A stretch of 64,000 nucleotides of DNA from Pseudomonadota bacterium (GCA_023390395.1 JAEWCY010000208.1:1-64000), one strand, 5' to 3'; shown: positions 35,915-47,814, counted from the stretch's first letter. Notes: a model not told the origin generated them from the sequence alone. Numbers and translations: made by a program.

Positions 35915-37216
35915 ATGGAAGAGAACAAACGGCGTTACGGCTGGTCGGTTGTGGCCGCATCCTGGCTGGCCGTGTTTTGCCTTTTCGGATACCGGGCCAC
36001 GTTTTCCATCCTCAAGGTGCCCATGAGCGCCGACATGGGCTGGTCCCAGGCGGAAGTGACCCTGGGCTATTCCTTCATGATGATGTGCTACGCCATCGCC
36101 GCCTTCTTCTCGGGGCTGATCCTCGACAAGTGGGGGGCCAAGCTCGTGTACCTGGTCGGCGCGATCTTCGGCGCGGCGGGCTTTTACGTCACGGCGCAGG
36201 TGCACACGCTCTACGCCTACTTCGCCGCCTACGGCATCCTGGCCGGCGTGGCCACGGGCATGCTGTGGGTGACCTCCACCGTTTCCGTACGCAAGTGGTA
36301 CGTGGGCAAAAGCTACGCCACCATGTGGGGCTTCGCCTTCGCCGGCGGTCCCATGGCCCAGGTGGTCATGAGCCTGTTCGTCAAGAGATCCCTGTCCAGC
36401 GCCCAGGGGGACGCCTGGCGCGGGGCCATGGAGCTGCTCGGCGTGCTGGTGCTGGCCTGTCTGCTCCTGGCCGCGCTGCTGGCCAAGAAAAGCCCCGAGG
36501 GCTACGGCTTCAAGGCTTTCGGCGAGATGCCCCAGGCTCCTGGCGCGGCCGCGCCCCGGGTCTGGAGCCTGCGCGAGGCCTACGCGACGTATCCCATCTG
36601 GGGGGCCATCCTGACTTTCCTGACCAGCATGCTCGGCGAGTTCCTGATCTGGACGCAGGTGGTCAGCTACTGGACCGCCGACCTCGGCATGACGCTTTCC
36701 AGCGCCACCAACCTTTACGTCATCATCGGCGTGGTCGGCATCTTCTCCATGCCCGGCATGGGCATCGTGGCGGACAAGGTGGTGCAGCGCTCCAGCTGCG
36801 AATCCATGGGCCGCAAGAAGATGCTCGTCTTCGGCCCGCTGGTCGGGGCCGTCGCCTGCCTGCTGCTCGTGCTGCAGGGAAGCCAGTCCATCGTCCTCGG
36901 CTTCGTGTCCTGCGTGCTGTTCGCGGTCTACTGGGCCATCGTGCCCGGCGGGGTCGTGGGCTACCTGGGCGCGGTCTACGGCCGGGCCACCCTCGGCAAG
37001 ATCTGGGGCCTTGGCACCATGATCGTCATGGGCATCGGCCCCTTCGTCGGCCCGCTGGTCGGCGGCTACATGAAGGACACGACCGGAAGCTACTTCTATT
37101 CCATCGTCTTCGCCCTGGGCGCGTTCGTGGTGTCGTCCTGCTTCGGCGCGAGCCTGCCCTTGTCCATGGAGAAGCACGAAGCGCGCCTCAAGGCGCAGGA
37201 CGCTGCGACGGCCTAA
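35915..37216 (+). CDS. OFA-family MFS transporter in cluster 2
   Basis: A 433-aa, 12-helix MFS protein of the oxalate/formate antiporter family, closely paralogous to the 7502-8815 transporter ('VTSTVSVRKWYVGKSYATMWGFAFAGGPMAQ' region and 'CVLFAVYWAIVPGGVVGYLGAVYGR' shared). Family members exchange small carboxylates across the inner membrane. Between hpdC2 and hpdA2 on the same strand, it probably imports the arylacetate substrate, or exchanges it with another anion. ATG 35915 follows GCGGGGGTG. A hairpin at 35848-35877 separates it from hpdC2 and another (37319-37349) from hpdA2, suggesting graded expression along the operon. Confidence 0.87.
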   Translation: MEENKRRYGWSVVAASWLAVFCLFGYRATFSILKVPMSADMGWSQAEVTLGYSFMMMCYAIAAFFSGLILDKWGAKLVYLVGAIFGAAGFYVTAQVHTLYAYFAAYGILAGVATGMLWVTSTVSVRKWYVGKSYATMWGFAFAGGPMAQVVMSLFVKRSLSSAQGDAWRGAMELLGVLVLACLLLAALLAKKSPEGYGFKAFGEMPQAPGAAAPRVWSLREAYATYPIWGAILTFLTSMLGEFLIWTQVVSYWTADLGMTLSSATNLYVIIGVVGIFSMPGMGIVADKVVQRSSCESMGRKKMLVFGPLVGAVACLLLVLQGSQSIVLGFVSCVLFAVYWAIVPGGVVGYLGAVYGRATLGKIWGLGTMIVMGIGPFVGPLVGGYMKDTTGSYFYSIVFALGAFVVSSCFGASLPLSMEKHEARLKAQDAATA

Positions 37217-37318
37217 GACTTTGCGCGGACAACGACGCATTGTTTTGAGAACGCCGAGCCGTTCCGGCATGACGCCCGAGCGGCCTTGACAACGAGAGAC
37301 GCAGGTCGAACCGGCCGG

Positions 37319-37349
37319 CCGGGAAGCGGAGCGCCGCTTCGCTTCCCGG
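37319..37349 (+). promoter_or_regulatory. Hairpin before hpdA2
   Basis: A 10-bp stem CCGGGAAGCG / CGCTTCCCGG with an 11-base loop, 32 bp upstream of hpdA2. hpdA1 is also preceded by a hairpin at nearly the same distance (25 bp). Confidence 0.5.
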
Positions 37350-37381
37350 TCGCCGGGGAGGCCAAACAAAAGGATGCCGTT

Positions 37382-38329
37382 ATGCTTACGCGCCAAGGCC
37401 AGACTGCGGACACCGGACTGATCTTCGACATCCAGGGCCATTCCGTCCATGACGGCCCCGGCACGCGCACGACCGTTTTCCTCAACGGATGCCCGTTGCG
37501 CTGTTCCTGGTGCTGCAATCCCGAAGGCCTTTTCCCCCGTCCGGTCGTCATGTACCGGCAAAGCAAGTGCAAGTGCTGCGGCGACTGCCTGGCCGCCTGT
37601 CCCACCGGTTCGGTCCGGGTGGTGGACGGCAGGCTCGTCTTCGACCGGGCCGTGTGCGACGCCTGTCAGACCCATGCCTGCGTGAGGGCCTGCCTCAACG
37701 AGGCCGTGATCGAAAGCGGCAAATACTATCCCATCGAGGAAGTGCTGCGCATCCTCAAGCGCGACCGGCAGTTCTGGGGAAGCAACGGCGGCGTCTCCTT
37801 CAGCGGCGGCGAACCCCTCATGCAGCAGGCGTTCATGGGCAACCTGCTGCGGCAGTGCAAGAAGCTCGAAATGCACACCTGCGTGGAGACGACCTCCTGC
37901 CTGCCCACGGACTATTACCTCGACGTCCTGCGCTACGTGGACTGGGTCTTCACGGACATCAAGCACATGGACCCGGCCGTGCACAAGGAACTGACCGGCC
38001 GTGACAACGCTTTGATACTCCACAACATCGAGGAACTCGCCAAGGCGGATTGGGACGGCGTCATCATGCCGCGCATCCCGGTCATCCCCGGGCGCAACGA
38101 CTCGGAAGAGAACCTCATGGCCACGGTCGACTTCATCAAGCGCATCGGCCTCGACGCCGTGAACATCCTGCCTTTCCACCGGCTCGGCGAATCGAAATAC
38201 CGCCAGCTCGGCCGCACCTACGACCTGGAAAGCCAGGAATCGCCCACGGACGAGACCATGCAGCGCCTCAAGGACATGGTGCAAAGCCGCGACGTGTTCT
38301 GCCTCGTCGGCTGGGAAACGCCGTTCTGA
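37382..38329 (+). CDS. hpdA: HPAD-type glycyl-radical enzyme activase 2 (radical SAM)
   Basis: Radical-SAM activase of 315 aa. The SAM cluster motif CPLRCSWC contains Cys37, Cys41 and Cys44. A ferredoxin-like insert has Cys63/66/69/73 and Cys92/95/100/104 for two auxiliary [4Fe-4S] clusters; extra Cys45 and Cys65 are also present. 'VSFSGGEP' is the SAM-binding motif. It is paralogous to hpdA1 from 'GLIFDIQGHSVHDGPGTRT' to the end. The ATG at 37382 is chosen because it aligns with the hpdA1 start and has AAAGGA upstream; the frame is open to 37286. Last gene of cluster 2, it should activate HpdB2, and cross-activation with copy 1 is possible. Confidence 0.9.
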   Translation: MLTRQGQTADTGLIFDIQGHSVHDGPGTRTTVFLNGCPLRCSWCCNPEGLFPRPVVMYRQSKCKCCGDCLAACPTGSVRVVDGRLVFDRAVCDACQTHACVRACLNEAVIESGKYYPIEEVLRILKRDRQFWGSNGGVSFSGGEPLMQQAFMGNLLRQCKKLEMHTCVETTSCLPTDYYLDVLRYVDWVFTDIKHMDPAVHKELTGRDNALILHNIEELAKADWDGVIMPRIPVIPGRNDSEENLMATVDFIKRIGLDAVNILPFHRLGESKYRQLGRTYDLESQESPTDETMQRLKDMVQSRDVFCLVGWETPF

Positions 38330-38794
38330 CATCCGTGCCGCCTAGCCCCGCCGCCGCCGCGGAAGGCGCGACGCTTTTTGCGGCGGCATAAAAGGCGGGC
38401 GAGACAGGCGGCGCCCCCGAGGGGCCGAGACCGGCGTCGGCTTGCACGATCCTCACAGCCGGACTCCCGCGTTGAAACTCTCGGTACGGGGAAGGTGCGA
38501 GCCGGCCGCAAATGAAGCGACCGGCCGTGCCCCCGCCTGTCCCGGCGGCGTTTTCCCCGTGACGCGCCCGCCCGGGCGGCCGTGCCCTCCGGTTTTTCCC
38601 GACGCTCCTGATGCCGATGATTGACTTGCCGGCTGCGCTGGCTCAAAGGAAAGGGCATAGCCAATCGGTCCGAGGCGCACCCGTGGCGTCGCGGCGCGAC
38701 CGGCAGACCCGGCGTGGTGCTTCTTTTCCCGCCTGGATCCCTTTCGAGCGACTTCGACCCGCGCAGGGACGCGCGGCAGGCTTTGGGAAAAGCG
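38330..38794. other. Intergenic gap after cluster 2
   Basis: 465 bp with no gene I can support. A GC hairpin (GCCGCCGC near 38353 with GCGGCGGC near 38381) could end cluster 2 transcription, but it lacks a plus-strand T-run after the stem. The frame of the downstream methyltransferase is open through part of this gap without a convincing start. Confidence 0.4.
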
Positions 38795-39493
38795 ATGGGC
38801 GACACGCGAACCGCCGATAGGGCGGAGCAGGGCAGGGGTATCGCGGCGGGCATGGGCTTCGAGGCCATCCTGCCGCGTCTGGCGGCGGCCACGGACTACT
38901 GGCTGCTCGCCGACGCGTTTTCTTCCGTAGACGGCTTCCTCGATCCCATCGAAGGCTACGCCTTGCTGCTTTTGGCCGAATTCGGGCCGGGCGTGGGCAG
39001 CATCGTCGAGATCGGCAGCTACGCCGGCCGGTCCACCTGCTACCTCGCCCGCGGGGCGAAGCGGGCGCACCGGGAAAAGGTCGCCGCCATCGACCATTTT
39101 CAGGGGTCGCCGGAGCACCAGCGCGGAGGGGCCAACGAATCCGCATACGTGCTGCGCGGCGACCTGTTCGCCCTGTTCCTGGAAAACCTCAAAAAGGCGG
39201 ACTTGGACGACTGGGTCAGGCCCCTTCGCCAGTCCTCGGCCGAGGCCGTGGCCGGCTGGAGCCACCCGGTACGCCTGCTCTTCATCGACGGCGACCACTC
39301 CTACGAGGCCTCCCGCCGGGACTTCGAATCCTGGTCGCGCTGGCTCGCGCCCCAGGGGCTGGCCGTCTTCCACGACATCGAGATCTTCGACGGCGTGACG
39401 CGCTACTATGGGGAGTTGCTCGAACGGGGCGAATACCGCGAGGCGCTTTCCGTGGGGTCGCTGCGCGCGGTGACCCGAAACGTCGGCCCCTGA
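38795..39493 (+). CDS. Class I SAM-dependent methyltransferase
   Basis: A 232-aa protein with a methyltransferase-24-like Rossmann fold. 'IVEIGSYAGRSTCYLARG' is motif I (SAM-binding Gly-rich loop), 'VRLLFIDGDHSYEASRRDFESW' the acidic motif typical of this family, and 'GLAVFHDIEIFDGVTRYY' follows. The acceptor is unknown; relatives are often in sugar or surface-polymer loci. The ATG at 38795 is the assumed start. ATG 38852 (MGFEAIL) is nearly as good, and neither has a strong ribosome site. It stands alone between cluster 2 and a convergent chemoreceptor, so context says little. O-methylation of a phenol cannot be excluded but has no direct support. Confidence 0.75.
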   Translation: MGDTRTADRAEQGRGIAAGMGFEAILPRLAAATDYWLLADAFSSVDGFLDPIEGYALLLLAEFGPGVGSIVEIGSYAGRSTCYLARGAKRAHREKVAAIDHFQGSPEHQRGGANESAYVLRGDLFALFLENLKKADLDDWVRPLRQSSAEAVAGWSHPVRLLFIDGDHSYEASRRDFESWSRWLAPQGLAVFHDIEIFDGVTRYYGELLERGEYREALSVGSLRAVTRNVGP

Positions 39494-39523
39494 GCCTTCC
39501 GGCGCGGCCGGCAGCCCCAAAAG

Positions 39524-39565
39524 GAAAGCCCGCGCCTTCCCCGTGCGGGGAGGATGCGGGCTTTC
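39524..39565. terminator. Bidirectional terminator hairpin
   Basis: GAAAGCCCGC (39524-39533) pairs with GCGGGCTTTC (39556-39565), with an inner CCCCG/CGGGG stem. It is T-rich on the minus-strand side (TTTCCTTTT), so it chiefly ends the chemoreceptor transcript and can also serve the converging methyltransferase gene. The rest of 39566-39672 shows nothing. Confidence 0.7.
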
Positions 39566-39672
39566 TCGCAAGCGGGGCGAGGCTCGTCCCTTCGGCCGGC
39601 TCGGTCGTCCCCCGCGCAGGGCCAGCGCGCCTCGGATCGCCGAGGACGTGGGCCTCGCCGGGCGGGGACCGC

Positions 39673-41481
39673 CTACCGGGCCCTGGAGAGGGCGAGGGTG
39701 CGGCTTGCTGCCGGAAGGGCCGTGGAGGCGGAGCCTTCGGATTTCATGTCGTCGATCAGCTTCTTGAGAATCTGGGCCTGATTGGCCAGCTCGCCCACGG
39801 CCTGGGCCGACTGGCGCATGGCGTCGGTCGTCTCCAGGGACACGCGATTGACGTCCTCGAGGCTGCGGTTGATCTCCTCGCTGGCCGAGGACTGCTCCTC
39901 GGAGGCCGTGGCGATGGAGCGCACCTGATCCGTGGTCACCTCGGCCAGGGAGACGATCTGGCGCAGGGAGTCGCCCGAGGCGTTGGCGAGTTTGGTGACC
40001 TCCTCGATGGTCCTGCCGGAACGCTCGACGTTGTCGATGTTCTTCTTCGTGCCGTCCTGTATGCCGCGTATGGCGTCGCCGACCTCCTTGGTGGCGGTCA
40101 TGGTTTTTTCGGCGAGCTTTCTGACCTCGTCGGCGACCACGGCGAAGCCGCGTCCGGCCTCGCCGGCCCGGGCCGCCTCGATGGCGGCGTTTAAGGCCAG
40201 GAGGTTCGTCTGGTCGGCGATGTCCGAGATGACGTTGAGAATCTGCCCGATCCCCTCGGCCTGCTGGCCGAGGTTGCCCATGTCGGTCTTCATCTCGTGG
40301 GATTGCTGCTGCACCTCGCCGATGCCCTGGACGACCTGGGTCACGACCTTGGCCCCTTCCTCGGCCTTCACCTTGGCCTGGTCGGCCGTGGAGGCGGCGC
40401 TGGAGGCGTTCTTGGCGACCTCGAGGACGGTGGCGTTCATCTCTTCCATGGATGTGGCGGTTTCCCCTATGCGGTGGGCTTGTTCCTCGGACCCGTGGCT
40501 CGACTGTTCGATCTGCGCGGAGAGTTGCTGTGAAGCCGAGGTCACGATCTCCACGATGGACTCGAGCTGTTGAGCGGCTTGCAGCATGCCCTCGGCCTTG
40601 GCCTGTTGGGCTTTTTTCGTGGCTTCCTCGGCCAGGGTGGTGGCCTGGCGGGCGGCCTCGGCCTCCTTGGCGGCATCCTGGGATTTCGTCTCCGCTTCGG
40701 CGATCTTGTCCTTGAGATTGTTGACCATCTTGATGAGGATGGCGTACACGCCGCCGCTTCCCCTGACCGGCTTGAACGCGACGTTCAGGTTGCCGCCGGC
40801 GATTTCCGTGGCCACGGCGAGCAGGTAGCCCGGGTCTTCGCCGAGCTGGCCGAGGATATTGCGGGTCAGCAGCCAGGAGATGAGGATCCCGCATAGGACC
40901 GCAACGGACAAGACGGCGATGGTGATGATCCTGCCCGATTCGTACGTGGCCAGCGCCTTGGCCGCGCTGTCTTTCCCGCCTTGGTCGTTGATGGCGATGA
41001 TGATGGAAAGCAGGCGCGAGGCTTCCCGGAAGACGGCGTCGGATTCGCCGCTGGCGAGCTTGGCGGCCGATGCGTTGTCGTTTTGCTTCGAAAAGGCAAG
41101 TATCTTCTTGTGCAGGGTGAGGAACTTCTCCCACTCCGCCTGGAACTTCGGGTAGTTCTCGCGCTCCCCCGGCTCCGATATGAGGGGTTCGTAGTCTTTC
41201 ATCTTACTGGAAATGGCCTGGGCAAGCTGAGTCAACATCTGCTCGTTGGCGCGCATGTCGGTTTCGTCGGTTGTTATGACATGGAGCAATTCCCGGCGCC
41301 TGAACTGACTCATCAAATCATTCAGTTCGCCGACGACTTTTATCGTTGGAAGCCAATTGGTGGCCAGTTCGTTCGTGTCCTTGTTTATAGACGACATCAT
41401 GCTGATAGAGAGCGATCCAATGACGATGGACAAGCCGAGCAACAGCGATAACGACAGAATGAGTTTGGTTGACAACTTCAT
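39673..41481 (-). CDS. Methyl-accepting chemotaxis protein 2
   Basis: A 602-aa receptor with a membrane helix at residues 7-28, a periplasmic four-helix-bundle-type sensor (about 30-185), a second membrane helix near 186-206, a HAMP segment and a cytoplasmic coiled coil. The tip [45 protein letters not shown] is nearly identical to that of the other receptor, while the sensor parts differ. ATG 41481 follows AGGAG. It is monocistronic, with a 313-bp upstream region (41482-41794) of lower GC. Signals through CheA/CheW, which are not in this window. Confidence 0.93.
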   Translation of the reverse strand: MKLSTKLILSLSLLLGLSIVIGSLSISMMSSINKDTNELATNWLPTIKVVGELNDLMSQFRRRELLHVITTDETDMRANEQMLTQLAQAISSKMKDYEPLISEPGERENYPKFQAEWEKFLTLHKKILAFSKQNDNASAAKLASGESDAVFREASRLLSIIIAINDQGGKDSAAKALATYESGRIITIAVLSVAVLCGILISWLLTRNILGQLGEDPGYLLAVATEIAGGNLNVAFKPVRGSGGVYAILIKMVNNLKDKIAEAETKSQDAAKEAEAARQATTLAEEATKKAQQAKAEGMLQAAQQLESIVEIVTSASQQLSAQIEQSSHGSEEQAHRIGETATSMEEMNATVLEVAKNASSAASTADQAKVKAEEGAKVVTQVVQGIGEVQQQSHEMKTDMGNLGQQAEGIGQILNVISDIADQTNLLALNAAIEAARAGEAGRGFAVVADEVRKLAEKTMTATKEVGDAIRGIQDGTKKNIDNVERSGRTIEEVTKLANASGDSLRQIVSLAEVTTDQVRSIATASEEQSSASEEINRSLEDVNRVSLETTDAMRQSAQAVGELANQAQILKKLIDDMKSEGSASTALPAASRTLALSRAR

Positions 41482-41794
41482 TGAAGGTTCTCCTGTTGAT
41501 GCGCTTCGGTTTCAAGGGATGTTTCTATATAAACAATCGCCATTCTCGTTTTTCGATGCAAGGAGAGATGTCGAGAATATTAATAATATTGCATACCATT
41601 ATTCGGCGGGCAATCGTTTTTTCATATCTGCCCTGTAATGCGACTTTTCGATGGATTATCGATTTGGCATTATGCAGTCCAGATGATTCGTTTTGCCGCG
41701 CATGTCCCCTCGGCGTGGCATGGCGAGGCAAGGCGTTGCGTTGGATATGGATACGGACCTGGGGGCCTGGCCGTATCCGTCCACCCTGGCCGGA
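41482..41794. other. AT-richer intergenic region
   Basis: 313 bp between the divergent end of the hybrid kinase gene and the chemoreceptor start. It is visibly richer in A and T than its surroundings (for example 41525-41660), as expected for promoter DNA of the chemoreceptor. I see no clear sigma-28 or sigma-54 consensus and no gene. Confidence 0.4.
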
Positions 41795-43412
<1,618 letters not shown>

Positions 43413-43420
<8 letters not shown>

Positions 43421-45200
43421 GCTCGCTTTCCTTCTCGGTGGGTTGCTGCCGCAAGGGGATGGTCAGAAAAAACGTCGATCCGCTTCCCGGCCGGCTTTCG
43501 GCCGTGATCGTCCCCCCGTGGCGTTCCACGCTTTTTTTGACGACGGCCAAGCCGATGCCCGTGCCGGGAAACTTGCCCCGGCCGTGGAGCCTCTGGAAGG
43601 GCTGGAATATCTTTTCCAGGTATTTGACGTCGAAGCCGATGCCGTTGTCCGAGACCGCGATGCGGGCGTATTGCCGGCCGTCCTTGGCCTCGGCCTCGCT
43701 GGTCACGGTGATGCGCGGCGGCGTTTCGCCGTGAAACTTGAGGGCGTTGGAAAACAGGTTCTGGAAGGCGCGGCGCATCTGCAAGGCGTCGACTTCGGCC
43801 CATGGCATCGTGTCGATCGTGATCTGCCCTCCTGTATCCTTGATGGTTGCCTCGATGTCGGAGACGGCCTCCCGGGCGAGGCGGCCGAGGTCGGTGGCCA
43901 CGAACGGGTTGGGACGGGTGGTGATGCGGGAGTACTCCAGCAGGTCCTGGATGAGGATGTTCATCCGGTCCACGGCGTTTTCCATGCGGCGCAGGTAGTC
44001 CCGGCCGGTGGCGTCGAGATTTTCCGCATTGTTTTCGTGCAGCCGCTCGCCGAAGGCCTTGATCTTGCGCAGGGGCTCCTGGAGGTCGTGGGAGGCCACG
44101 GCCGCGAACTCCTCCAGTTCCCGGTTGCTGCGCTCCAGGTTGGCGGTGCGCTCCGTGAGCAGCAGCGAGGCTTCGGCCAGGGCCTTGCCCACCGCGTCCG
44201 TCTCCTCGAGGCCGAACGCGCCGGGAGCCACGGCGTTGCCGGCGGCCAGTTCGCGGGCCGGCGAAATCAGGGCCCGGATGGAGCGGGAGATGCCCCCGGC
44301 GATGTACCCGGCCAGAATGATGCCGGCCACGGACAGGAGGATCGTGCCCGCCACGGTCCACAGGAGCCATTCCCGCAACTGCTCCCAGACCAGGGACTTG
44401 GGCATGTGCACGACCACTGCCCAGCCCGTGGCCGGGGACCGGCTCAGGCAGGCCAGGGAGGCGATGCCTTCCAGGTTTTTGAATTCCCTGACGTAATCGC
44501 CAGGCCCCGGATTGCCGAACAGGGGAGGCACCTGCTTTCCCACGAACAGCCCGGGGTTTTGGGTGCGGTAGACCGCCGTACGCTTGCTGTCCATGATGAG
44601 CCCCACCCAGCCCGAGGGCAGGGGATAGCGTTCCATGATGGCCACGATGCGGTTCGTGGGCAGGGTCAGGCCCATGTCGTAGAGGATTTTGCCGTCGCGG
44701 ACCACGGGCACGTCCACGCTGATGAGCGCGCGTCCGGTGAGGGCGCCCTGGAAAAGGTCGCTGACCACGAGCTTGCCGTCCTCGAACACGCGGCGTACCG
44801 AGGCGCTGTTGTTGCGCCGGGGCAGGGGCGTGCCCGGGGGGCGGAAGGAATTGTAGAGCTGCTGGCCCGTCGCGTCGGCCACCAGCAGGTCCGACTCGGG
44901 ATAGGCCTGGAGAAACAGCTTGGCCTGCCGGTGGAAGGCCTCGAAATCTCCGGTATCGAGCGAAGGGGACGTCGCCAGCGCGCTAAGGGCGGCCTCGATG
45001 ATGTCCATCTCCTGGTCGATGGCCTGCATCAGGGTCTGGGCGGTGTCCAAAAGCCGCTCGTCCACGCCCCGCGTCTTGTCCTGGTAGGCGAAATAGACCA
45101 GCGAGCCGGCGGCCAGCCACACGGGCGTCACGCAGACCAGCACCAGGCAGGCCAGTCGGAAGCGCACGGAGCGCCAGTTCCCGAAGGTGCGTAGTCTCAT
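43413..45200 (-). CDS. Membrane sensor histidine kinase with extracytoplasmic Cache-like sensor
   Basis: A 595-aa kinase. A membrane helix at about 12-37 is followed by a periplasmic double-Cache-like sensor ('[23 protein letters not shown]...[10 protein letters not shown]' region), a second membrane helix near 280-305, HAMP, and a kinase of the '[10 protein letters not shown]' H-box type. The N-box is '[11 protein letters not shown]', with 'DNGIGFD' and '[11 protein letters not shown]'. Its kinase module is a close paralogue of the one in the next upstream gene. It overlaps the hybrid kinase gene by 8 bp. The ligand is unknown; Cache domains often bind small organic acids or amino acids. Confidence 0.9.
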
Positions 45201-45204
45201 CGCG

Positions 45205-47814
45205 TCACGATCCCTGAGCGGCCTGCCTCACGGGCAGGGTCAACACGAAACGCGAACCCAGGCCGGGCTCGCTCTCAACTGCGATCGTTCCCCCATGCCG
45301 TTCGAGGACCTTGCGCACGATGGCCAGGCCGATGCCCGTGCCTTCGTAGGCATTTCTGCCGTGCAGACGCTGGAACGGCTGGAAGATCTTCTCCTTGTAC
45401 TGCTCGGCGAAGCCGATGCCGTTGTCCTCGATGGAGATCCTGGCCATCGGCCGGCCGCCGTCGGCGACGACCTCGCCGCCGATGCGCACCATGGGCGGGG
45501 CTTGGCCGTGGTACTTGAGCGCGTTGGAGATGAGGTTGGCGAAGACCTGGCGCATGAGCGCACTGTCGACTTCCGCCCGGGGCAGGTCGCCGATCTCGAT
45601 TTCGCCGCCGGTTTGCGCCAGCGCGTGGTCGAAGTCCTGGGCCGCCTGGCGGGCGAGCTCGCCAAGGTCGGCCTCGGCGAAGGCATGTTCTCCCATGGCC
45701 ACCTGTGAATACTCGAGCAAGTCGCTGATCAAGGCTTGCATCCGGGCGGCCGCGTTTTCCATGCGGCACAGGTAGTCCCTGCCGGCTTCCCCCAGTTGGT
45801 CGGCGTATTCCAGGCGCAGGCGCTCCCCGAAGACCCGGACCTTGCGCAAGGGTTCCTGCAGGTCGTGGGAGGTGATGAAGGAAAAGTTCTCGAGTTCCAC
45901 GTTGCGTGCCTCCAGTTCGCGCGTGCGCTCCCGGACCCGGTCCTCCAGGGCGTCCCGGGAATGGCGCAGCAGCTCCTCGGCCCGCTTGCGCTCGGTGATG
46001 TCCTTCGTCACGGCGAGAACATGGGCTTTCCCATCTATCTCCATGTATTCGATGGAAAGCAACACGCTTTTCAGTTCTCCGGTCTTGGTGCGCAGGCGCA
46101 CTTCGAAATCGAGGACCTTTTCCCTGGATGCGAACCGGTCCCGGATGTCCTTGCGCGTGTCCAGGTCCACCCATATGCCGAGTTCGAGGGTGCTCTTCCC
46201 GATGAGTTCGTCCTTGGCGTAGCCGGCGAGCCTAAGATAGGCGTCGTTGGCGTACACGAAGCGGGAATCGTCGAAGGACACGATGGCCATGGGCGCGGGG
46301 CTGGCCTGAAAGACCATGGTGAAGTGCCTGTCGCGCGCCTGCAGCGCCAGTTGGGCCCGCTTGCGCTCGGTGACGTCCTCGCTGCACACCACGATGCCGC
46401 CCACTTCGCCGACGGCCGTATACCAGGGCCGCACTTCCCAACGTATCCATTGGGTGGAGCCGTCGGCCCGCGTGAAGGGGTCTTCCTCGGACCGCTCCAC
46501 GGCCCCGGCCAGGCAGCGCTGGTGGATGTCCTTCCAGCGTTGCGGGATCTCCGGAAAGATGTCGTAATGGCTGCGCCCGACGAGTTCGCGCCCGTTTAGG
46601 CCATAGTCGTTGATCCAGCGCCGGCTGACGGCCATGTAGCGCATCCGCCGGTCGAACATGGCGATGGCCGCCGGCGCGTGCTCGATGAAAAGGCGCAGCA
46701 GCTCTTCCCGATCGCGCAACTCCTCTTCCATGCGCTTTTGCTCGGAGATGTCGGTATTGGTGCCGAACCATTGGAGCACTTTTCCCGAGGCGTCGCGCAA
46801 GGGATTGACCCGGGTGAGGAAGGGGCGGAAACGCCCGTCGGCCCCGAGCAGCGGAAAGACCATGTCGAAGGACTCGCCCGTGGCGATGGAATCGCGCCAT
46901 TTGTCCAGCACGGCCGGGAGCATGGCCGGGTCATGCACGCGCTGCCAGCCCCAGCCCTCCATCTGTTCCGGGGTGGTCCCGGTATAGGCGTACCAGCGCT
47001 GGTTGTACCAGAAGATGTGACCGTCGTCCCGGGCGATCCAGGCGAGTTGCGGGATGGAGTCGGCCAGCATCCTGAATTTTTCCTCGCTCTCGCCGAGTTC
47101 CCGGGTGCGCTGCAAGACGCGTCGTTCGAGGGCCGCGCCCGCCGCGCGCAGTTGCGCCAGCGCCTGGCGCTGGGAGAGGGCCAGGGCCAGGTGACGGGCG
47201 ATGAGCTCCAGGCCGCGCACCAGTTGCGGCGTGAACATGTCCCGGCGCTTGTCCTCGAACTGGAGCAGGCCGTAGGTCGCGGCATCGCAGCGCAGCGGCA
47301 CCAGGGCCGAGGATTCGTAGCCCGAGGCGATGCAGTTGCCCCGTATCCGGTCGAGCAGTTCCGGGCGACGCCGCACCAGTTCGCTGTTGCCGTTGCTCCA
47401 GAAGCTGCCGTATTCGGTGACAAAGGGCTCGTCGCGGTCGAGCCTGTCCTGCAGGACCATGCCGCAGGCGCATTCGAGCAGGGGGGCGCCGTCCGCGTCG
47501 AGGGGCGGCTGGCCGTGGCTCCCCTTGGGGCAGAGGCTGTTTTCCAGGCGGATGAATTCCTCGGAAAACCCCTGCGTCCGGAAGTAGGGGAAGTCGTCTC
47601 CGTCCCGCAGGCGCAACCCGACGGCGTCGAAGCCCGTTTCCCGGGCAAGGAGGGTCACGATCTCGCGCAACAGGGCGGGCGTGGCCGTTTCCGATTTGAT
47701 GCGGCCGAGGGCGGCGGCGGTCAGGGCGTCCAGGTGTTCGCGCTGCGCCAGTTCCCGGCGCAGTCGGTCCACTTCCTGGACAAGCGTTTCGCGGCTGGGG
47801 TGGTCCTCGTTCAT
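45205..47814 (-). CDS. Multi-PAS/GAF sensor histidine kinase
   Basis: An 869-aa cytosolic kinase. After a short coiled coil comes a GAF-like domain (about 30-190), three PAS domains ('MLADSIPQLAWIARDDGHIFWYNQRWY', 'LFIEHAPAAIAMFDRRMRYMAVSRRWINDYG' and 'TMVFQASPAPMAIVSFDDSRFVYAND'), then a kinase with H-box '[19 protein letters not shown]' and G-box 'GTGIGLAIVRKVLERHGG'. ATG 47814 is preferred (MNEDHPSRETLVQEV). ATG 47847 is possible, and ribosome sites at both are weak. It lies 4 bp before the Cache kinase gene and belongs to the same operon. The GAF/PAS set suggests sensing of an internal or redox signal. Confidence 0.88.
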   Translation of the reverse strand: MNEDHPSRETLVQEVDRLRRELAQREHLDALTAAALGRIKSETATPALLREIVTLLARETGFDAVGLRLRDGDDFPYFRTQGFSEEFIRLENSLCPKGSHGQPPLDADGAPLLECACGMVLQDRLDRDEPFVTEYGSFWSNGNSELVRRRPELLDRIRGNCIASGYESSALVPLRCDAATYGLLQFEDKRRDMFTPQLVRGLELIARHLALALSQRQALAQLRAAGAALERRVLQRTRELGESEEKFRMLADSIPQLAWIARDDGHIFWYNQRWYAYTGTTPEQMEGWGWQRVHDPAMLPAVLDKWRDSIATGESFDMVFPLLGADGRFRPFLTRVNPLRDASGKVLQWFGTNTDISEQKRMEEELRDREELLRLFIEHAPAAIAMFDRRMRYMAVSRRWINDYGLNGRELVGRSHYDIFPEIPQRWKDIHQRCLAGAVERSEEDPFTRADGSTQWIRWEVRPWYTAVGEVGGIVVCSEDVTERKRAQLALQARDRHFTMVFQASPAPMAIVSFDDSRFVYANDAYLRLAGYAKDELIGKSTLELGIWVDLDTRKDIRDRFASREKVLDFEVRLRTKTGELKSVLLSIEYMEIDGKAHVLAVTKDITERKRAEELLRHSRDALEDRVRERTRELEARNVELENFSFITSHDLQEPLRKVRVFGERLRLEYADQLGEAGRDYLCRMENAAARMQALISDLLEYSQVAMGEHAFAEADLGELARQAAQDFDHALAQTGGEIEIGDLPRAEVDSALMRQVFANLISNALKYHGQAPPMVRIGGEVVADGGRPMARISIEDNGIGFAEQYKEKIFQPFQRLHGRNAYEGTGIGLAIVRKVLERHGGTIAVESEPGLGSRFVLTLPVRQAAQGS

